A program made the translations under genes and the position numbers. This document shows positions 32,719-41,175 of a stretch of DNA of 64,000 nt, one piece after another. The notes beneath the pieces were generated by a model. The model saw only the letters and a list, made by a program, of their open reading frames with translations, did not search any database and had not been told where the DNA came from. Where the stretch lies: contig CAMBLO010000005.1 in assembly GCA_945868505.1 (NCBI GenBank), positions 1 through 64,000 on the forward strand, given 5' to 3'. This DNA is from an uncultured Clostridia bacterium (GTDB lineage Bacteria > Bacillota > Clostridia > Lachnospirales > Anaerotignaceae). Every line of letters starts with the position of its first letter. The stretch's first letter is position 1.

Positions 32719-32976
32719 ATGGAAGAATTGAAGCAACAGCTTGATGACCTGCAAAATCTGTCGGTACAATTAGATTATATCAGCGGGTTAGTTTATATCC
32801 TGCGGGAGGCATTGCGGCTGAATGAGGATGTTTTGAATATCCATTACACCATGTCCTCTGCCTATATCAGCAACCTCATCATGGATTTTGAGGAAGAATT
32901 TGATACATTGATGGAAAATATGTTTCGCTCCTTTGGGGCGTGGACAGGGCTGGCAAAGCCTGTTTTTGCAAAATAA
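32719..32976 (+). CDS. 85-residue helical protein, function unknown
   Basis: MEELKQQLDDLQNLSVQLDY continues as an amphipathic helical protein with YILREALRLNEDVLNIHYTM and LIMDFEEEFDTLMENMFRSF. No family is recognised. The ATG at 32719 is used because GGAGG precedes it; the track's earlier start has no ribosome site and lies within a hairpin. Expression is probably limited by that hairpin. Confidence 0.6.
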   Translation: MEELKQQLDDLQNLSVQLDYISGLVYILREALRLNEDVLNIHYTMSSAYISNLIMDFEEEFDTLMENMFRSFGAWTGLAKPVFAK

Positions 32977-33000
32977 CAGAGTTGTTTTTCCCAACAAGAA

Positions 33001-33026
33001 AGCCTATCGGATTTCCGATAGGCTCA
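33001..33026. terminator. bidirectional terminator
   Basis: Perfect stem AGCCTATCGGA-TT-TCCGATAGGCT between two convergent genes, with T-rich sequence on both sides. Confidence 0.75.
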
Positions 33027-33029
33027 ATT

Positions 33030-33908
33030 TTATTTCGCTGCTTTTCTTTCGGCAATGCGGTCCGTTAATGCCGCAAATTCCTCCAGACCCAAGGCTTCGC
33101 CGCGGATGCGTTCATCCCAGCCAAGGCTCTGCAAAATTTCTGTCAGCTCCTCTTTGCTAAAGCCCAGATTGCCCAGATTGAACAGGCAGTTCATGAGGGT
33201 TTTTCTCCGTTGGCCGAAGGCGCATTTCACGATATGGAAGAACAGCTTTTCATCGGCTGTTTTCACCTTCCGTTCAGGCAGTACCTTCAAAGTAATGACT
33301 GCCGATGCCACCTTGGGGCGGGGCATGAAGCAGGAGGGCTGTACGATCATATCCAGGTTGGCGTCGCAGTAATACTGCACGGCAACGGACAAGGCACCGT
33401 ATTCCTTATCCTTGGGGCCTGCCTGCATCCGTTCTGCCACTTCCTTCTGCACCATGACGGTGATGCTGTCCACATGGCGCTCGTTTTCCAGCAAATCCAT
33501 GATGATGGGAGTGGTGATGTAATAGGGCAGGTTGGCAACGACCTTAATGGGTCTGCCGCCGTTTTTTTCCTGAATGATGGCGTCGATATCTGTTTTTAGG
33601 ATATCCTGATTCAGAATTTCGATGTTGTCATAATCCGCCAAGGTCTGCCGCAGGATGGGGATGAGGGTATTGTCGATTTCCACCGCTACTACCTGTCTGG
33701 CGTTTTCCGCCAATACCTGGGTCAGAGAGCCGATGCCGGGGCCGATTTCCAGCACGCAGTCGTCTTTGGTTACGCCGGCGCAGAAAGCGATGTTATCCAA
33801 AATGTTGGAATCGATCAGAAAGTTCTGACCGAAGTTTTTCTTGAAAGCGAAGCGGTTGGCTTCGATGATTTCTTTCGTTTTGCTGGGGGTTGAAATTCTT
33901 TCTGCCAT
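33030..33908 (-). CDS. rsmA: 16S rRNA (adenine1518/1519-N6) dimethyltransferase
   Basis: RsmA/KsgA dimethylates two adjacent adenines near the 3' end of 16S rRNA. Motifs: NRFAFKKNFGQNFLID, VLEIGPGIGSLTQVLAEN (SAM-binding), VVAVEID, the catalytic NLPYYIT, and FMPRPKVASAVITL; about 292 residues. ATG 33908 follows CAGGAGGCAACTCACTT; the track ORF extends 67 codons into the upstream gene. It is 17 bp downstream of the membrane-protein gene, so both form an operon. Confidence 0.96.
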   Translation of the reverse strand: MAERISTPSKTKEIIEANRFAFKKNFGQNFLIDSNILDNIAFCAGVTKDDCVLEIGPGIGSLTQVLAENARQVVAVEIDNTLIPILRQTLADYDNIEILNQDILKTDIDAIIQEKNGGRPIKVVANLPYYITTPIIMDLLENERHVDSITVMVQKEVAERMQAGPKDKEYGALSVAVQYYCDANLDMIVQPSCFMPRPKVASAVITLKVLPERKVKTADEKLFFHIVKCAFGQRRKTLMNCLFNLGNLGFSKEELTEILQSLGWDERIRGEALGLEEFAALTDRIAERKAAK

Positions 33909-33925
33909 AAGTGAGTTGCCTCCTG

Positions 33926-34423
33926 TTAAATAATACTGCCAAGTACGCCGAAGCTCAAAATAGAAACGATGATGCCTGCCGTCAGGACACCTACCATGAT
34001 GATGGGGAAGGTCTTTTTGGGGTCCATGTTCAGCATGGCACTGATGAGGGCCCCCATCCATGCACCGGTGCCGGGCAGGGGGATGGCTACGAAAAGAAAC
34101 ACGCCCCAATAGGCATATTTTCTGATTTTGTCACTTTTGGCATCTGCTTTTCGTTCGCACCATTCCACGAAGCCCCTGAGAGGGGTCTGCTTCAGCACCC
34201 GGAAGATAAACCGGATGAATAGCAGGATAAAGGGAATGGGCAAAAGATTGCCGATATATGCGATGATGAAGGTGGGCAGCCATTCCATGCCCATGGCGAA
34301 GCCGGCAATGATGCCGCCTCTCAGCTCCAGAATGGGCAGCAGGGATACCAGAAATACGATGAGTTCTCTGGAAAGGGTGCCGGACAGGTTTTCTACAAAC
34401 CAGTTTGCTAAGGTTTCAGCCAA
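33926..34423 (-). CDS. small multidrug export family membrane protein (COG2426)
   Basis: The 165-residue protein has four predicted membrane segments, with the conserved SLLPILELRGGIIAGFAMGM, AYIGNLLPIPFILLFIR and WGVFLFVAIPLPGTGAWMGA. This is the Sm_multidrug_ex/COG2426 family, named from one early report; real function is poorly known. It starts with TTG preceded by AGGAGGAG. A structured repeat (34448-34670) begins 25 bp upstream of its start, inside the likely 5' leader. Confidence 0.8.
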   Translation of the reverse strand: MAETLANWFVENLSGTLSRELIVFLVSLLPILELRGGIIAGFAMGMEWLPTFIIAYIGNLLPIPFILLFIRFIFRVLKQTPLRGFVEWCERKADAKSDKIRKYAYWGVFLFVAIPLPGTGAWMGALISAMLNMDPKKTFPIIMVGVLTAGIIVSILSFGVLGSII

Positions 34424-34447
34424 ATTTTTCTCCTCCTAATTGTATTT

Positions 34448-34670
34448 CGTCGAAATCAGGATTTCGACGAGTGAGACAGAAGAATAAACAGATAAGTTCC
34501 AGCGGTGCAAGCACCTTGAAACTTCCTGTTTTCCTCGGACGAGCAAAGCCCGCCCTGCGGATTTCAGTCGGGAAACAACTCACCGCCCAAGAAGGGGCGG
34601 CAGGCAAAGCCTGCTTTGCGGAGCAAAGTGATGACAAGTTTGTTTTCCGAACCCTTCCGCGGCATGATAT
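34448..34670 (-). repeat. dispersed hairpin repeat, copy X
   Basis: Related in order and sequence to copy Y (55458-55612). Shared blocks: a 10-bp hairpin CGTCGAAATC-AG-GATTTCGACG; CAGAAGAATAAACAGA; a loop GGTGC-AA-GCACC; CCTGTTTTCCTCGG; and a CGGGAAAC..GTTTTCCG stem, here enclosing extra hairpins (CCGCCC/GGGGCGG, CTTTGC-GGA-GCAAAG). Stems differ between copies by paired changes. It lies in the leader of the 33926-34423 gene. The rest of the spacer to 34944 holds only AT-rich promoter-like DNA. Confidence 0.7.
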
Positions 34671-34944
34671 TCTTTTTGTCTACATTGGTTATATTTTTAT
34701 AGTTCTATTATTATACCTTATGCGGCGGGAAGGAACAATAAAGAATTTATTAAATTGTGGGTGTTTCTGCCGGAAAAAACGGCGGGGAATGTACTTTTTT
34801 CTGTAATTTGGAACATTTTGGAAGGGGGCTATTGAAAAAAACGGCTTGATGTGTTTCAATGAAGAATAAGAGAGGGACATTTGAACGTCTCTCGCATACA
34901 AAAACAGAGGATATATGATTTCTATATGGAGTAGGTGAAAAGGC

Positions 34945-35808
34945 ATGACAGAGGAATTGAGAGCCCAGCTCATGGGTGTAAAGCTAACAAAAAAAGAAAA
35001 ACTGATTGCGGAATTTGTGCTGGATAACTTTGCGGAAGCCTGCTTCATCACTTCTACAGAGATTGCGAAGCGGCTCCATGTCAGCGATTCCTCTGTGATT
35101 CGTTTTACCAGAACCTTGGGCTACAGCGGCTTTATGGACTTCCAGAAGGCCATTCGCAAGACCTATACGGAACGCATCAACAGTGTTTCGGAAAATATCA
35201 CCATTCCTTCGGAACGATTGAAGCTGAGTATTTCCAAGCTGGATCAAAATGATATTATGGAAAGTTATTTTTCCAATGTGATGCAGAATCTGAATTCCTG
35301 CATCAATAATAACGATACCATCGCCTTTGAACGGGCGGCGGGGCTCATCGCCGGCAGCAAGCGGAAATTTATCGTCACTTCCCGTGCCAATAGCTGCGTG
35401 GGGGATATGCTGCTGCTGTTGCTGAAGCATTTATTGCCCGATGTCTATGAAACTTCCCACCCGGCGCTGAATGTCATCGACCACCTTTGCGATATCACGG
35501 AAAACGACTGTATCATTGCCGTCAGCTTCCCCAGATATTCCGAAATGGACCTGTTGGCAGCCCAGATGGCCTATGATGCAGGGGCGAAAATCGTCCTCAT
35601 CACCGATAAGGCCAGCTCCCCTCTGGCGAAATATGCCACCCAGCTTTTGACCGTCAGTGTGGACAGCAACACCTTCTTCAATTCCTATGTGGGGGTACTG
35701 TTCACCATGGAGCTGCTCTGCTCCTTTATCAGTAAGCGCATGGGCTATTCCACAGAAGCCAAACTGGAACTGATTGACAGATACCTTTCCAAGGTAGGGC
35801 TGTTCTAA
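34945..35808 (+). CDS. MurR/RpiR-family regulator
   Basis: The 287-residue protein has an HTH_6 domain (LTKKEKLIAEFVLDNFAEAC, ITSTEIAKRLHVSDSSVIRF, TRTLGYSGFMDFQKAI) and a SIS sugar-phosphate-binding domain (about 125-260; RKFIVTSRANSCVGDMLLLL, CIIAVSFPRYSEMDLLAAQM, KIVLITDKASSPLAKYA). Such proteins sense phosphosugars. No sugar-catabolic genes adjoin it; the polysaccharide operon starts 250 bp downstream on the same strand but behind its own promoter. ATG has AGTAGGTGA upstream. Confidence 0.88.
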   Translation: MTEELRAQLMGVKLTKKEKLIAEFVLDNFAEACFITSTEIAKRLHVSDSSVIRFTRTLGYSGFMDFQKAIRKTYTERINSVSENITIPSERLKLSISKLDQNDIMESYFSNVMQNLNSCINNNDTIAFERAAGLIAGSKRKFIVTSRANSCVGDMLLLLLKHLLPDVYETSHPALNVIDHLCDITENDCIIAVSFPRYSEMDLLAAQMAYDAGAKIVLITDKASSPLAKYATQLLTVSVDSNTFFNSYVGVLFTMELLCSFISKRMGYSTEAKLELIDRYLSKVGLF

Positions 35809-35847
35809 AAAAGAGAAACAGAGGTTGTTTTTGAGGCAGGATAAGTC

Positions 35848-35876
35848 TTGCAAATTTGTTTTATTTTTGATATACT
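35848..35876 (+). promoter_or_regulatory. promoter of the c-di-GMP riboswitch operon
   Basis: TTGCAA and TATACT are 17 bp apart, 30-40 bp upstream of the aptamer. Confidence 0.7.
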
Positions 35877-35904
35877 CACTCTATATAGCATAAAAAACAG
35901 TTAC

Positions 35905-36004
35905 GGTCTGACAGACCAAAGAAAAAATGGCAAAGCCGCTGAAAGGCGGTGACGCAAAGCTGAGTGTCTACAGCAGAAATATCTGCCATGATCGACTGGC
36001 TGCA
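35905..36004 (+). promoter_or_regulatory. c-di-GMP-I (GEMM-I) riboswitch
   Basis: After a GGTCT-GAC-AGACC hairpin the aptamer core is clear: AATGGCAAAGCCGCTGAAAG, GCGGTGACGCAAAGCTGAGT, and the closing GCCATGATCGACTGGCTGC. These match the GEMM-I consensus (GGCAAAGCC, GACGCAAAGC, ATGATCG..GGCTGC). A terminator follows at once, so the switch controls read-through into the polysaccharide operon. Confidence 0.93.
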
Positions 36005-36036
36005 GGTTCTTGAAAAAGGATTTGCAGCTTTTTTAT
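35998..36036 (+). terminator. riboswitch-controlled terminator
   Basis: GCTGCA pairs with TGCAGC around an inner CTT-GAAA-AAG hairpin, followed by TTTTTTA. Its 5' arm overlaps the 3' strand of the aptamer (GGCTGC), so ligand binding should compete with termination and turn the operon ON at high c-di-GMP. Confidence 0.85.
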
Positions 36037-36064
36037 TGCCGTGGTGAGGGAAGGAGTGAGGGCG

Positions 36065-36760
36065 TTGCAACAGGTTTTGCGGCTGGAAAAGAAATATCTG
36101 CTGACCTTGGAGGAGGCCAAGCGCATGAGCGGGAAGCTCCAGCAAATCATGCACCAAGACCCCCATAACGGGGCGGAGGGGTATCTGATTCGTTCCCTGT
36201 ATTTCGATACCATCGTGGATGGGGATTATTTCGATAAGCTGGATGGACTGGAGGTGCGGCGAAAGCTGCGGCTGCGCTGCTACGGCCCCGAGGATGCCTT
36301 TGCCAAGCTGGAAATGAAGCAGAAGCAGGGGGAACAGCAGAAAAAACGCTCTCTGAAACTTTCCAGAGAGGAGGCAGAAGCCCTTTGCAGGGGGGACTAT
36401 CACATCCTTTTGACGAAGGAGGAGCCCTTTGCAGCAGAATGTTATGCCCTGATGCAGATGCGGTGCTATCGCCCTCGCAGTGTGGTGGAATATCGCCGTA
36501 TGGCATTCATTGCCAAGGAAAATAACATTCGTGTCACCTTTGACCGGGATATCCGTGCCAATGAGGCTTGCTTCGACCTCTTTTCACCGAAGCTTTGCCT
36601 GACGCCGGTGTTCGACCCCAGCCATGTGGTGGTAGAGGTAAAATATAATGGCTTTTTGCTGAGTTATCTCAAGCGGCTGCTGGATGAGCTGGACCGGCGG
36701 GAGCTTTCCGTAGGGAAATACAGCCAAGGGCGCAGTGTGGCCTATGGCAGTCAATTTTAA
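36065..36760 (+). CDS. VTC-domain protein (polyphosphate polymerase-like)
   Basis: The protein of about 231 residues is a triphosphate-tunnel (VTC) domain: LRLEKKYLLTLEEAKRM, GYLIRSLYFDT, KKRSLKLSREEAEAL, VVEYRRMAFIA, NIRVTFDRDIRA and VVVEVKYNGFLLSYL supply the basic and acidic tunnel residues. In yeast VTC makes polyphosphate; in bacteria it recurs with DUF4956 and CotH genes. I choose TTG 36065, 8 bases after AAGGAG; the track's GTG 36041 precedes that site. First gene of a seven-gene operon. Confidence 0.8.
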   Translation: MQQVLRLEKKYLLTLEEAKRMSGKLQQIMHQDPHNGAEGYLIRSLYFDTIVDGDYFDKLDGLEVRRKLRLRCYGPEDAFAKLEMKQKQGEQQKKRSLKLSREEAEALCRGDYHILLTKEEPFAAECYALMQMRCYRPRSVVEYRRMAFIAKENNIRVTFDRDIRANEACFDLFSPKLCLTPVFDPSHVVVEVKYNGFLLSYLKRLLDELDRRELSVGKYSQGRSVAYGSQF

Positions 36761-36771
36761 GGAGGAATACC

Positions 36772-37449
36772 ATGAAACAAGCGTTATTTGAACTGTTTGA
36801 GCAGACGGGGCAGTTGACCCTGGTGGAAGTATTGACCCGCATGGGGGTGGCATCCATTGTTGCTCTGGTCATCTATATTTCCTATGCCTTTACCCATCAG
36901 GGGACGATATACAGCCGTAAATTCAACGTGACCCTGCTGATGCTGACGGTGCTGACGACAACGGTCATGACGGTCATCGGCAACAACATCGCCCTTTCCT
37001 TAGGTATGGTGGGTGCGTTGTCCATCATCCGTTTCCGTACGGCGGTCAAGGATTCAAGGGATACGGCCTATATTTTCTGGACGATTATTGTGGGCATCTG
37101 CTGCGGCGTGGGGGACTATGCCGTGGCGGCGGCAGGCAGTGCCATCGTATTCCTTCTGCTGCTGTTTTTGGGGCGTGTGCGCAGCGATGGGCGCTTGCTA
37201 CTCATCATCCGTGGCAACCGTTCCCTGGAACAGAAAATCGAAGGGGTGGTATTTACCCTCTTTGACCGACAGGCACTCCTGCGGGTGAAAAATTCCACGG
37301 AGCAGGATGTTGAACTGATTTATGAGCTTTCCCGCAAGGCGGTGGACAAGGCGACCCGTCAGGGAAAAAATATCAACGATACCCTGTATCGTCTGGGCGG
37401 CATCGAATATGTGAATCTGGTGGCCCAGAACGATGAAATCAGCGCCTGA
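36772..37449 (+). CDS. DUF4956 membrane protein
   Basis: The 225-residue protein has three or four membrane helices (IVALVIYISYAFTHQGTIYS, LLMLTVLTTTVMTVIG, IIVGICCGVGDYAVAAAGS) and the family motif NNIALSLGMVGALSIIRFRT, followed by KDSRDTAYIFW, and a soluble C-terminal domain. Its function is unknown, but it nearly always neighbours VTC or CotH genes, suggesting a membrane partner of the VTC protein. It starts 12 bp after the previous stop with AAGGAGGAA; the stop overlaps the CotH start. Confidence 0.85.
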   Translation: MKQALFELFEQTGQLTLVEVLTRMGVASIVALVIYISYAFTHQGTIYSRKFNVTLLMLTVLTTTVMTVIGNNIALSLGMVGALSIIRFRTAVKDSRDTAYIFWTIIVGICCGVGDYAVAAAGSAIVFLLLLFLGRVRSDGRLLLIIRGNRSLEQKIEGVVFTLFDRQALLRVKNSTEQDVELIYELSRKAVDKATRQGKNINDTLYRLGGIEYVNLVAQNDEISA

Positions 37450-38906
37450 TGCGGTATAAGCTGATTGGGCTGGCAGTCTGCGCCTTCGCCTTGGTGACGG
37501 CACTGCTGGCTACAAACTATGAAGATCATACAAAGCACCGCTATCACCAGCATTTGGAGGAGGCGGTCTATACACCCTGCACCGACCATGGGGAAGAAAC
37601 CTTCTGCTCCCATCTGCCCCTGGTTTTTATTGAAACCGGCGGGACAGAGATTCCCGGTGCGCCCCTTTCCGAGGAAAGTACAGAATATACAACAGCGGCA
37701 GACGGCAGTACTACTATTCCTTGTACCATTCGGCTGATAGACCATGCCGAAGGAAACAATCACCCCACCGACAGAGCAGAGGTGGAATCCAATGCTGACA
37801 TCCGTATCAGGGGAAACACCTCCCGATTTTTTGAGAAAAAAAGCTATTATTTTAATCTGAAGGAGGAGGATGGTCTGGAAAATCGTTCCATCCCTCTTTT
37901 GGGGATGGATGCGCACCACGAATGGGCCCTCCATGGCCCCTATCTGGATAAAAGCCTGATACGGAATTATATGTGGTACAACATTGCGGGGGAAATCATG
38001 GAGTATGCCCCCAATGTGCGCTTCTGCGAAATTTTTATTGATGGGGAATATCAGGGGTTGTATGTGCTGACAGAAACCATTACCAATGGGGAGGATGCCC
38101 GGCTGAGACTGAGCCAGCCCATCGAAAATCTGTCCCAGACGCCCTATGTTCTGCGGTTGGACAGCGGCAGCAGCAATCCCATGAAAAATATTGATACTTT
38201 TACCCAATATGCCCTCCGCACCCTTGGGGTGTTGGATATTGTTTACCCCGGTACTATGAGCTTGACACAGGAGCGGATTGATTATATCCGACAGGATTTT
38301 TCTGATTTTGAAAAATCCCTCTATTCCTATGATTACGATACGGGAAAATACGCTTGGACAGAGCAGGCGGATATAGATTCCTTTGTGGACTATTTTATCC
38401 TCAATGAATTTACCTGTAACTATGATGCGGGGAATCTTTCTACTTATATTTATAAGGATGTGGCAGGAAAGTATAAAATGTGTATCTGGGATTTCAACTC
38501 AGCCTGCGACAACTATCGGGATTCTATGGTTAACCCCCAGCGGTTCCAGATGCAGAATGATACATGGTTCTGGATGATGGTAAAGGACGAGGATTTTGTG
38601 GAGCGTGTCATCAGTCGTTACCGTCAGTTCAGAAAAACGTATCTGAATGAGGCTTATTTGGATGCCTATATGGATGATGTGACAGCATGGCTGGGGCCTG
38701 CCATCGACAGGAACTTTACGGTTTGGGGCAGCAGCCTTACGGACTGGCATCCTTTGCTGCCGGAGGAAAGAAACCCTTCCAGTCAGGCGGAGGCTTTAGA
38801 GAAGATGAAGGAATTCTGCCGCGTCCGCGGGGCTTGGCTGGATGAGAATATCGAAATTTTGCGGCAGTATTGCCATGAATCCAAGGTGAAGAAATTCAAC
38901 CATTGA
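37449..38906 (+). CDS. CotH-family protein kinase-like protein, membrane-anchored
   Basis: An N-terminal membrane anchor (YKLIGLAVCAFALVTALLA) precedes a CotH domain of about 400 residues: DIRIRGNTSRFFEKKSYYFN, HGPYLDKSLIRNYMWYNIAG, CEIFIDGEYQGLYVLTETIT and CIWDFNSACDNYRDS, equivalent to the metal-binding WDxD-type site. CotH proteins are atypical kinases that phosphorylate spore-coat proteins; extracellular ones occur in cellulosomes and polysaccharide loci. Here it probably faces outward and modifies operon partners or the polymer. Start overlaps the DUF4956 stop (TGATG). Confidence 0.85.
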   Translation: MRYKLIGLAVCAFALVTALLATNYEDHTKHRYHQHLEEAVYTPCTDHGEETFCSHLPLVFIETGGTEIPGAPLSEESTEYTTAADGSTTIPCTIRLIDHAEGNNHPTDRAEVESNADIRIRGNTSRFFEKKSYYFNLKEEDGLENRSIPLLGMDAHHEWALHGPYLDKSLIRNYMWYNIAGEIMEYAPNVRFCEIFIDGEYQGLYVLTETITNGEDARLRLSQPIENLSQTPYVLRLDSGSSNPMKNIDTFTQYALRTLGVLDIVYPGTMSLTQERIDYIRQDFSDFEKSLYSYDYDTGKYAWTEQADIDSFVDYFILNEFTCNYDAGNLSTYIYKDVAGKYKMCIWDFNSACDNYRDSMVNPQRFQMQNDTWFWMMVKDEDFVERVISRYRQFRKTYLNEAYLDAYMDDVTAWLGPAIDRNFTVWGSSLTDWHPLLPEERNPSSQAEALEKMKEFCRVRGAWLDENIEILRQYCHESKVKKFNH

Positions 38907-38937
38907 TTTTATCATAAAAGGGAAGGAGGGAACGTCC

Positions 38938-41157
38938 TTGAAAAAATTTGTCATTACTGTGACGATTTTGCTGTTGGTGCTGTTGGGGCTGGATACGGCT
39001 TACTATCGTCTGGGCTGGTATATCAATCTGCATGGGGATACAGCCGAAGTCACCAGCTTTACCTCTACCGACGAGGATACCATCTATGTGGATCAGGGGG
39101 ACGGGCCCCAGCCCTTTGTCATCAAGGGCGTGAATCTGGGGGTCGGCATCCCCGGCCATTGGGCAACGGATTACGCCATTGATAAGGAAACTTACCTGCG
39201 CTGGTTTCGTCAGATACAGGAAATGGGAGCCAATACCATCCGTGTCTATACCATTTTGCAGGATGATTTTTATAACGCTTTTTACGAGTATAACAAGGAT
39301 AACCCGGAGCCCCTGTATCTGCTCCATGGGGTCTGGGTCAATGACTATGTGCAAAATTCCCATCGGGATGCCTATGATGCGGATTTTCTGGCAGCCTTCC
39401 TGCGGGATAGCCGCACGGTAGTGGATATCCTCCATGGGAAGAAAAAGCTGAATCTTGGGGTAGAAACCGGCTCCGGTATCTATCGGAAGGATGTTTCCCC
39501 TTGGGTACTGGGCTATATCCTCGGGGTGGAATGGGAGGATGTGACGGTGACCTATACCGATCATAAATTCCCCGATACCGAACCCTATCAGGGGAAATAT
39601 CTGCAAGCAACGGCTGATGCCAGTGCCTTTGAATCCATGCTGACCCAAGTGGGGGACAACATCATTGCCTATGAAACGGAACGCTATGGGGCCCAGCGTC
39701 TGGTTGCCTTTTCCAACTGGCCCACTACAGACCCCTTCCAGTATCCGGCGGATATCACCCGATTTTTTATGAAGTGCGCCGTGGTGGATGTGGAGCATAT
39801 TCAGGCAACGGATGCCTTTCTATCGGGGCAGTTTGCCTCCTATCATGTTTACCCCTATTATCCTGACTATCTGAATTATTTGTTGGGGGAAGGGGAGGAG
39901 AAAAGCACCACGGAGGAAGCGGAACGGGTCATGAGCCTGACGGAAGCGGGCGTACCCTATACAGAGCTGCTGGAAGGAACAGACGAAGCCGCCTTTTTGG
40001 ACAGCAAGGGCAGGGTGAATACCTATTTGGCTTATTTGAAAATGCTGACAAAGCACCATACCATGCCTGTGGTCATTTCCGAATTTGGCGTTTCCACCGG
40101 GCGGGGCATGGCCCAGCGGGACTTTAATACCAACCGCAATCAGGGGCACATGTCGGAAACGGAGCAGGGGCAGGCCTTGGTGGAATGCTGGGAGGATATC
40201 ATGGCGGCTGGCTGCAATGGGGGATGTGTGTTCACCTGGCAGGATGAATGGTTCAAGCGTACATGGAACACCATGCACGCCGTTGACCTGCAGCGGACGC
40301 CCTATTGGAGCGATTATCAGACCAACGAGCAGTATTTCGGGCTCCTTTCCTTCGACCCCGGCAAGGAAACCTCTGTCTGCTATGTGGACGGAAAGGTTGA
40401 TGAATGGAGGTCGGAGGATTTGGTTTTCCAAGAGGGAGACTTGGCTCTTTCCGTGAAATATGATGAAAGATTCCTCTATTTCCTCATCCGCAAGGAGGAG
40501 GACGGACCCTTTTATCTGCCCATTGATACCACCCAGAAAAGCGGCAGCAAAACCTGCGAAGGAAAAAATCTGACCTTTGACCGGGATGCGGATTTTCTGC
40601 TGGTTTTGGACGGCAAGGAAAACAGCCGCCTTCTGGTGCAGGAGCGGTACGAGGTGCTGCGGGCCATGTATTACCATGAAACCCACGATGAGGATGCCTA
40701 TATTTATCCTCCTGCCAAGGATTCCCCGGTGTTCAAGCCTGTGGAGCTGCTGCTGCAAACGGCAACGCCTCTTTTGACGGGGGAATGGGCTGCATCATCG
40801 GAGACCTATGAAACGGGGCTTTTGACCTATGGCAATGCCAACCCCAAGGCTGCGAATTATAATTCTTTGGCAGATTTTATGTTTTCCGCCGACGGGCAAT
40901 ATATCGAGGTGAAGCTGCCATGGCAGCTATTGAATTTTGCTGACCCCTCCTCCATGGATATCCATGATGATTATTATGAGCATTATGGCGTGGAGAAACA
41001 GACCATCAAGGAATGTTATATTGGTCTGGGGGATGGCAGCGAAACGATTTTCATGGAAACAGTTCCGTTAAAGGGCTGGGGAAATAAAGTGACATACCAT
41101 GAACGGCTGAAGCCGTCCTACTATAGATTACAGGAGCTTTGGACTGCCGCAGAATAA
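38938..41157 (+). CDS. membrane-anchored glycoside hydrolase-like protein
   Basis: A TTG start with GGAAGGAGGG begins a 739-residue protein. The N-terminal signal anchor (FVITVTILLLVLLGLDTAYY) is followed by a TIM-barrel-like domain (about 55-430): GVNLGVGIPGHW, MGANTIRVYTI, MPVVISEFGVSTGRGMAQ (candidate nucleophile Glu) and GCVFTWQDEWFKRTW. The C-terminal ~260 residues look like a beta-sandwich, possibly carbohydrate-binding. I think it trims, transfers or binds the polymer made by the GT2 synthase. The exact GH family is not recognised. Confidence 0.65.
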   Translation: MKKFVITVTILLLVLLGLDTAYYRLGWYINLHGDTAEVTSFTSTDEDTIYVDQGDGPQPFVIKGVNLGVGIPGHWATDYAIDKETYLRWFRQIQEMGANTIRVYTILQDDFYNAFYEYNKDNPEPLYLLHGVWVNDYVQNSHRDAYDADFLAAFLRDSRTVVDILHGKKKLNLGVETGSGIYRKDVSPWVLGYILGVEWEDVTVTYTDHKFPDTEPYQGKYLQATADASAFESMLTQVGDNIIAYETERYGAQRLVAFSNWPTTDPFQYPADITRFFMKCAVVDVEHIQATDAFLSGQFASYHVYPYYPDYLNYLLGEGEEKSTTEEAERVMSLTEAGVPYTELLEGTDEAAFLDSKGRVNTYLAYLKMLTKHHTMPVVISEFGVSTGRGMAQRDFNTNRNQGHMSETEQGQALVECWEDIMAAGCNGGCVFTWQDEWFKRTWNTMHAVDLQRTPYWSDYQTNEQYFGLLSFDPGKETSVCYVDGKVDEWRSEDLVFQEGDLALSVKYDERFLYFLIRKEEDGPFYLPIDTTQKSGSKTCEGKNLTFDRDADFLLVLDGKENSRLLVQERYEVLRAMYYHETHDEDAYIYPPAKDSPVFKPVELLLQTATPLLTGEWAASSETYETGLLTYGNANPKAANYNSLADFMFSADGQYIEVKLPWQLLNFADPSSMDIHDDYYEHYGVEKQTIKECYIGLGDGSETIFMETVPLKGWGNKVTYHERLKPSYYRLQELWTAAE

Positions 41158-41175
41158 GGAAAGGAGGGGTCAGAA

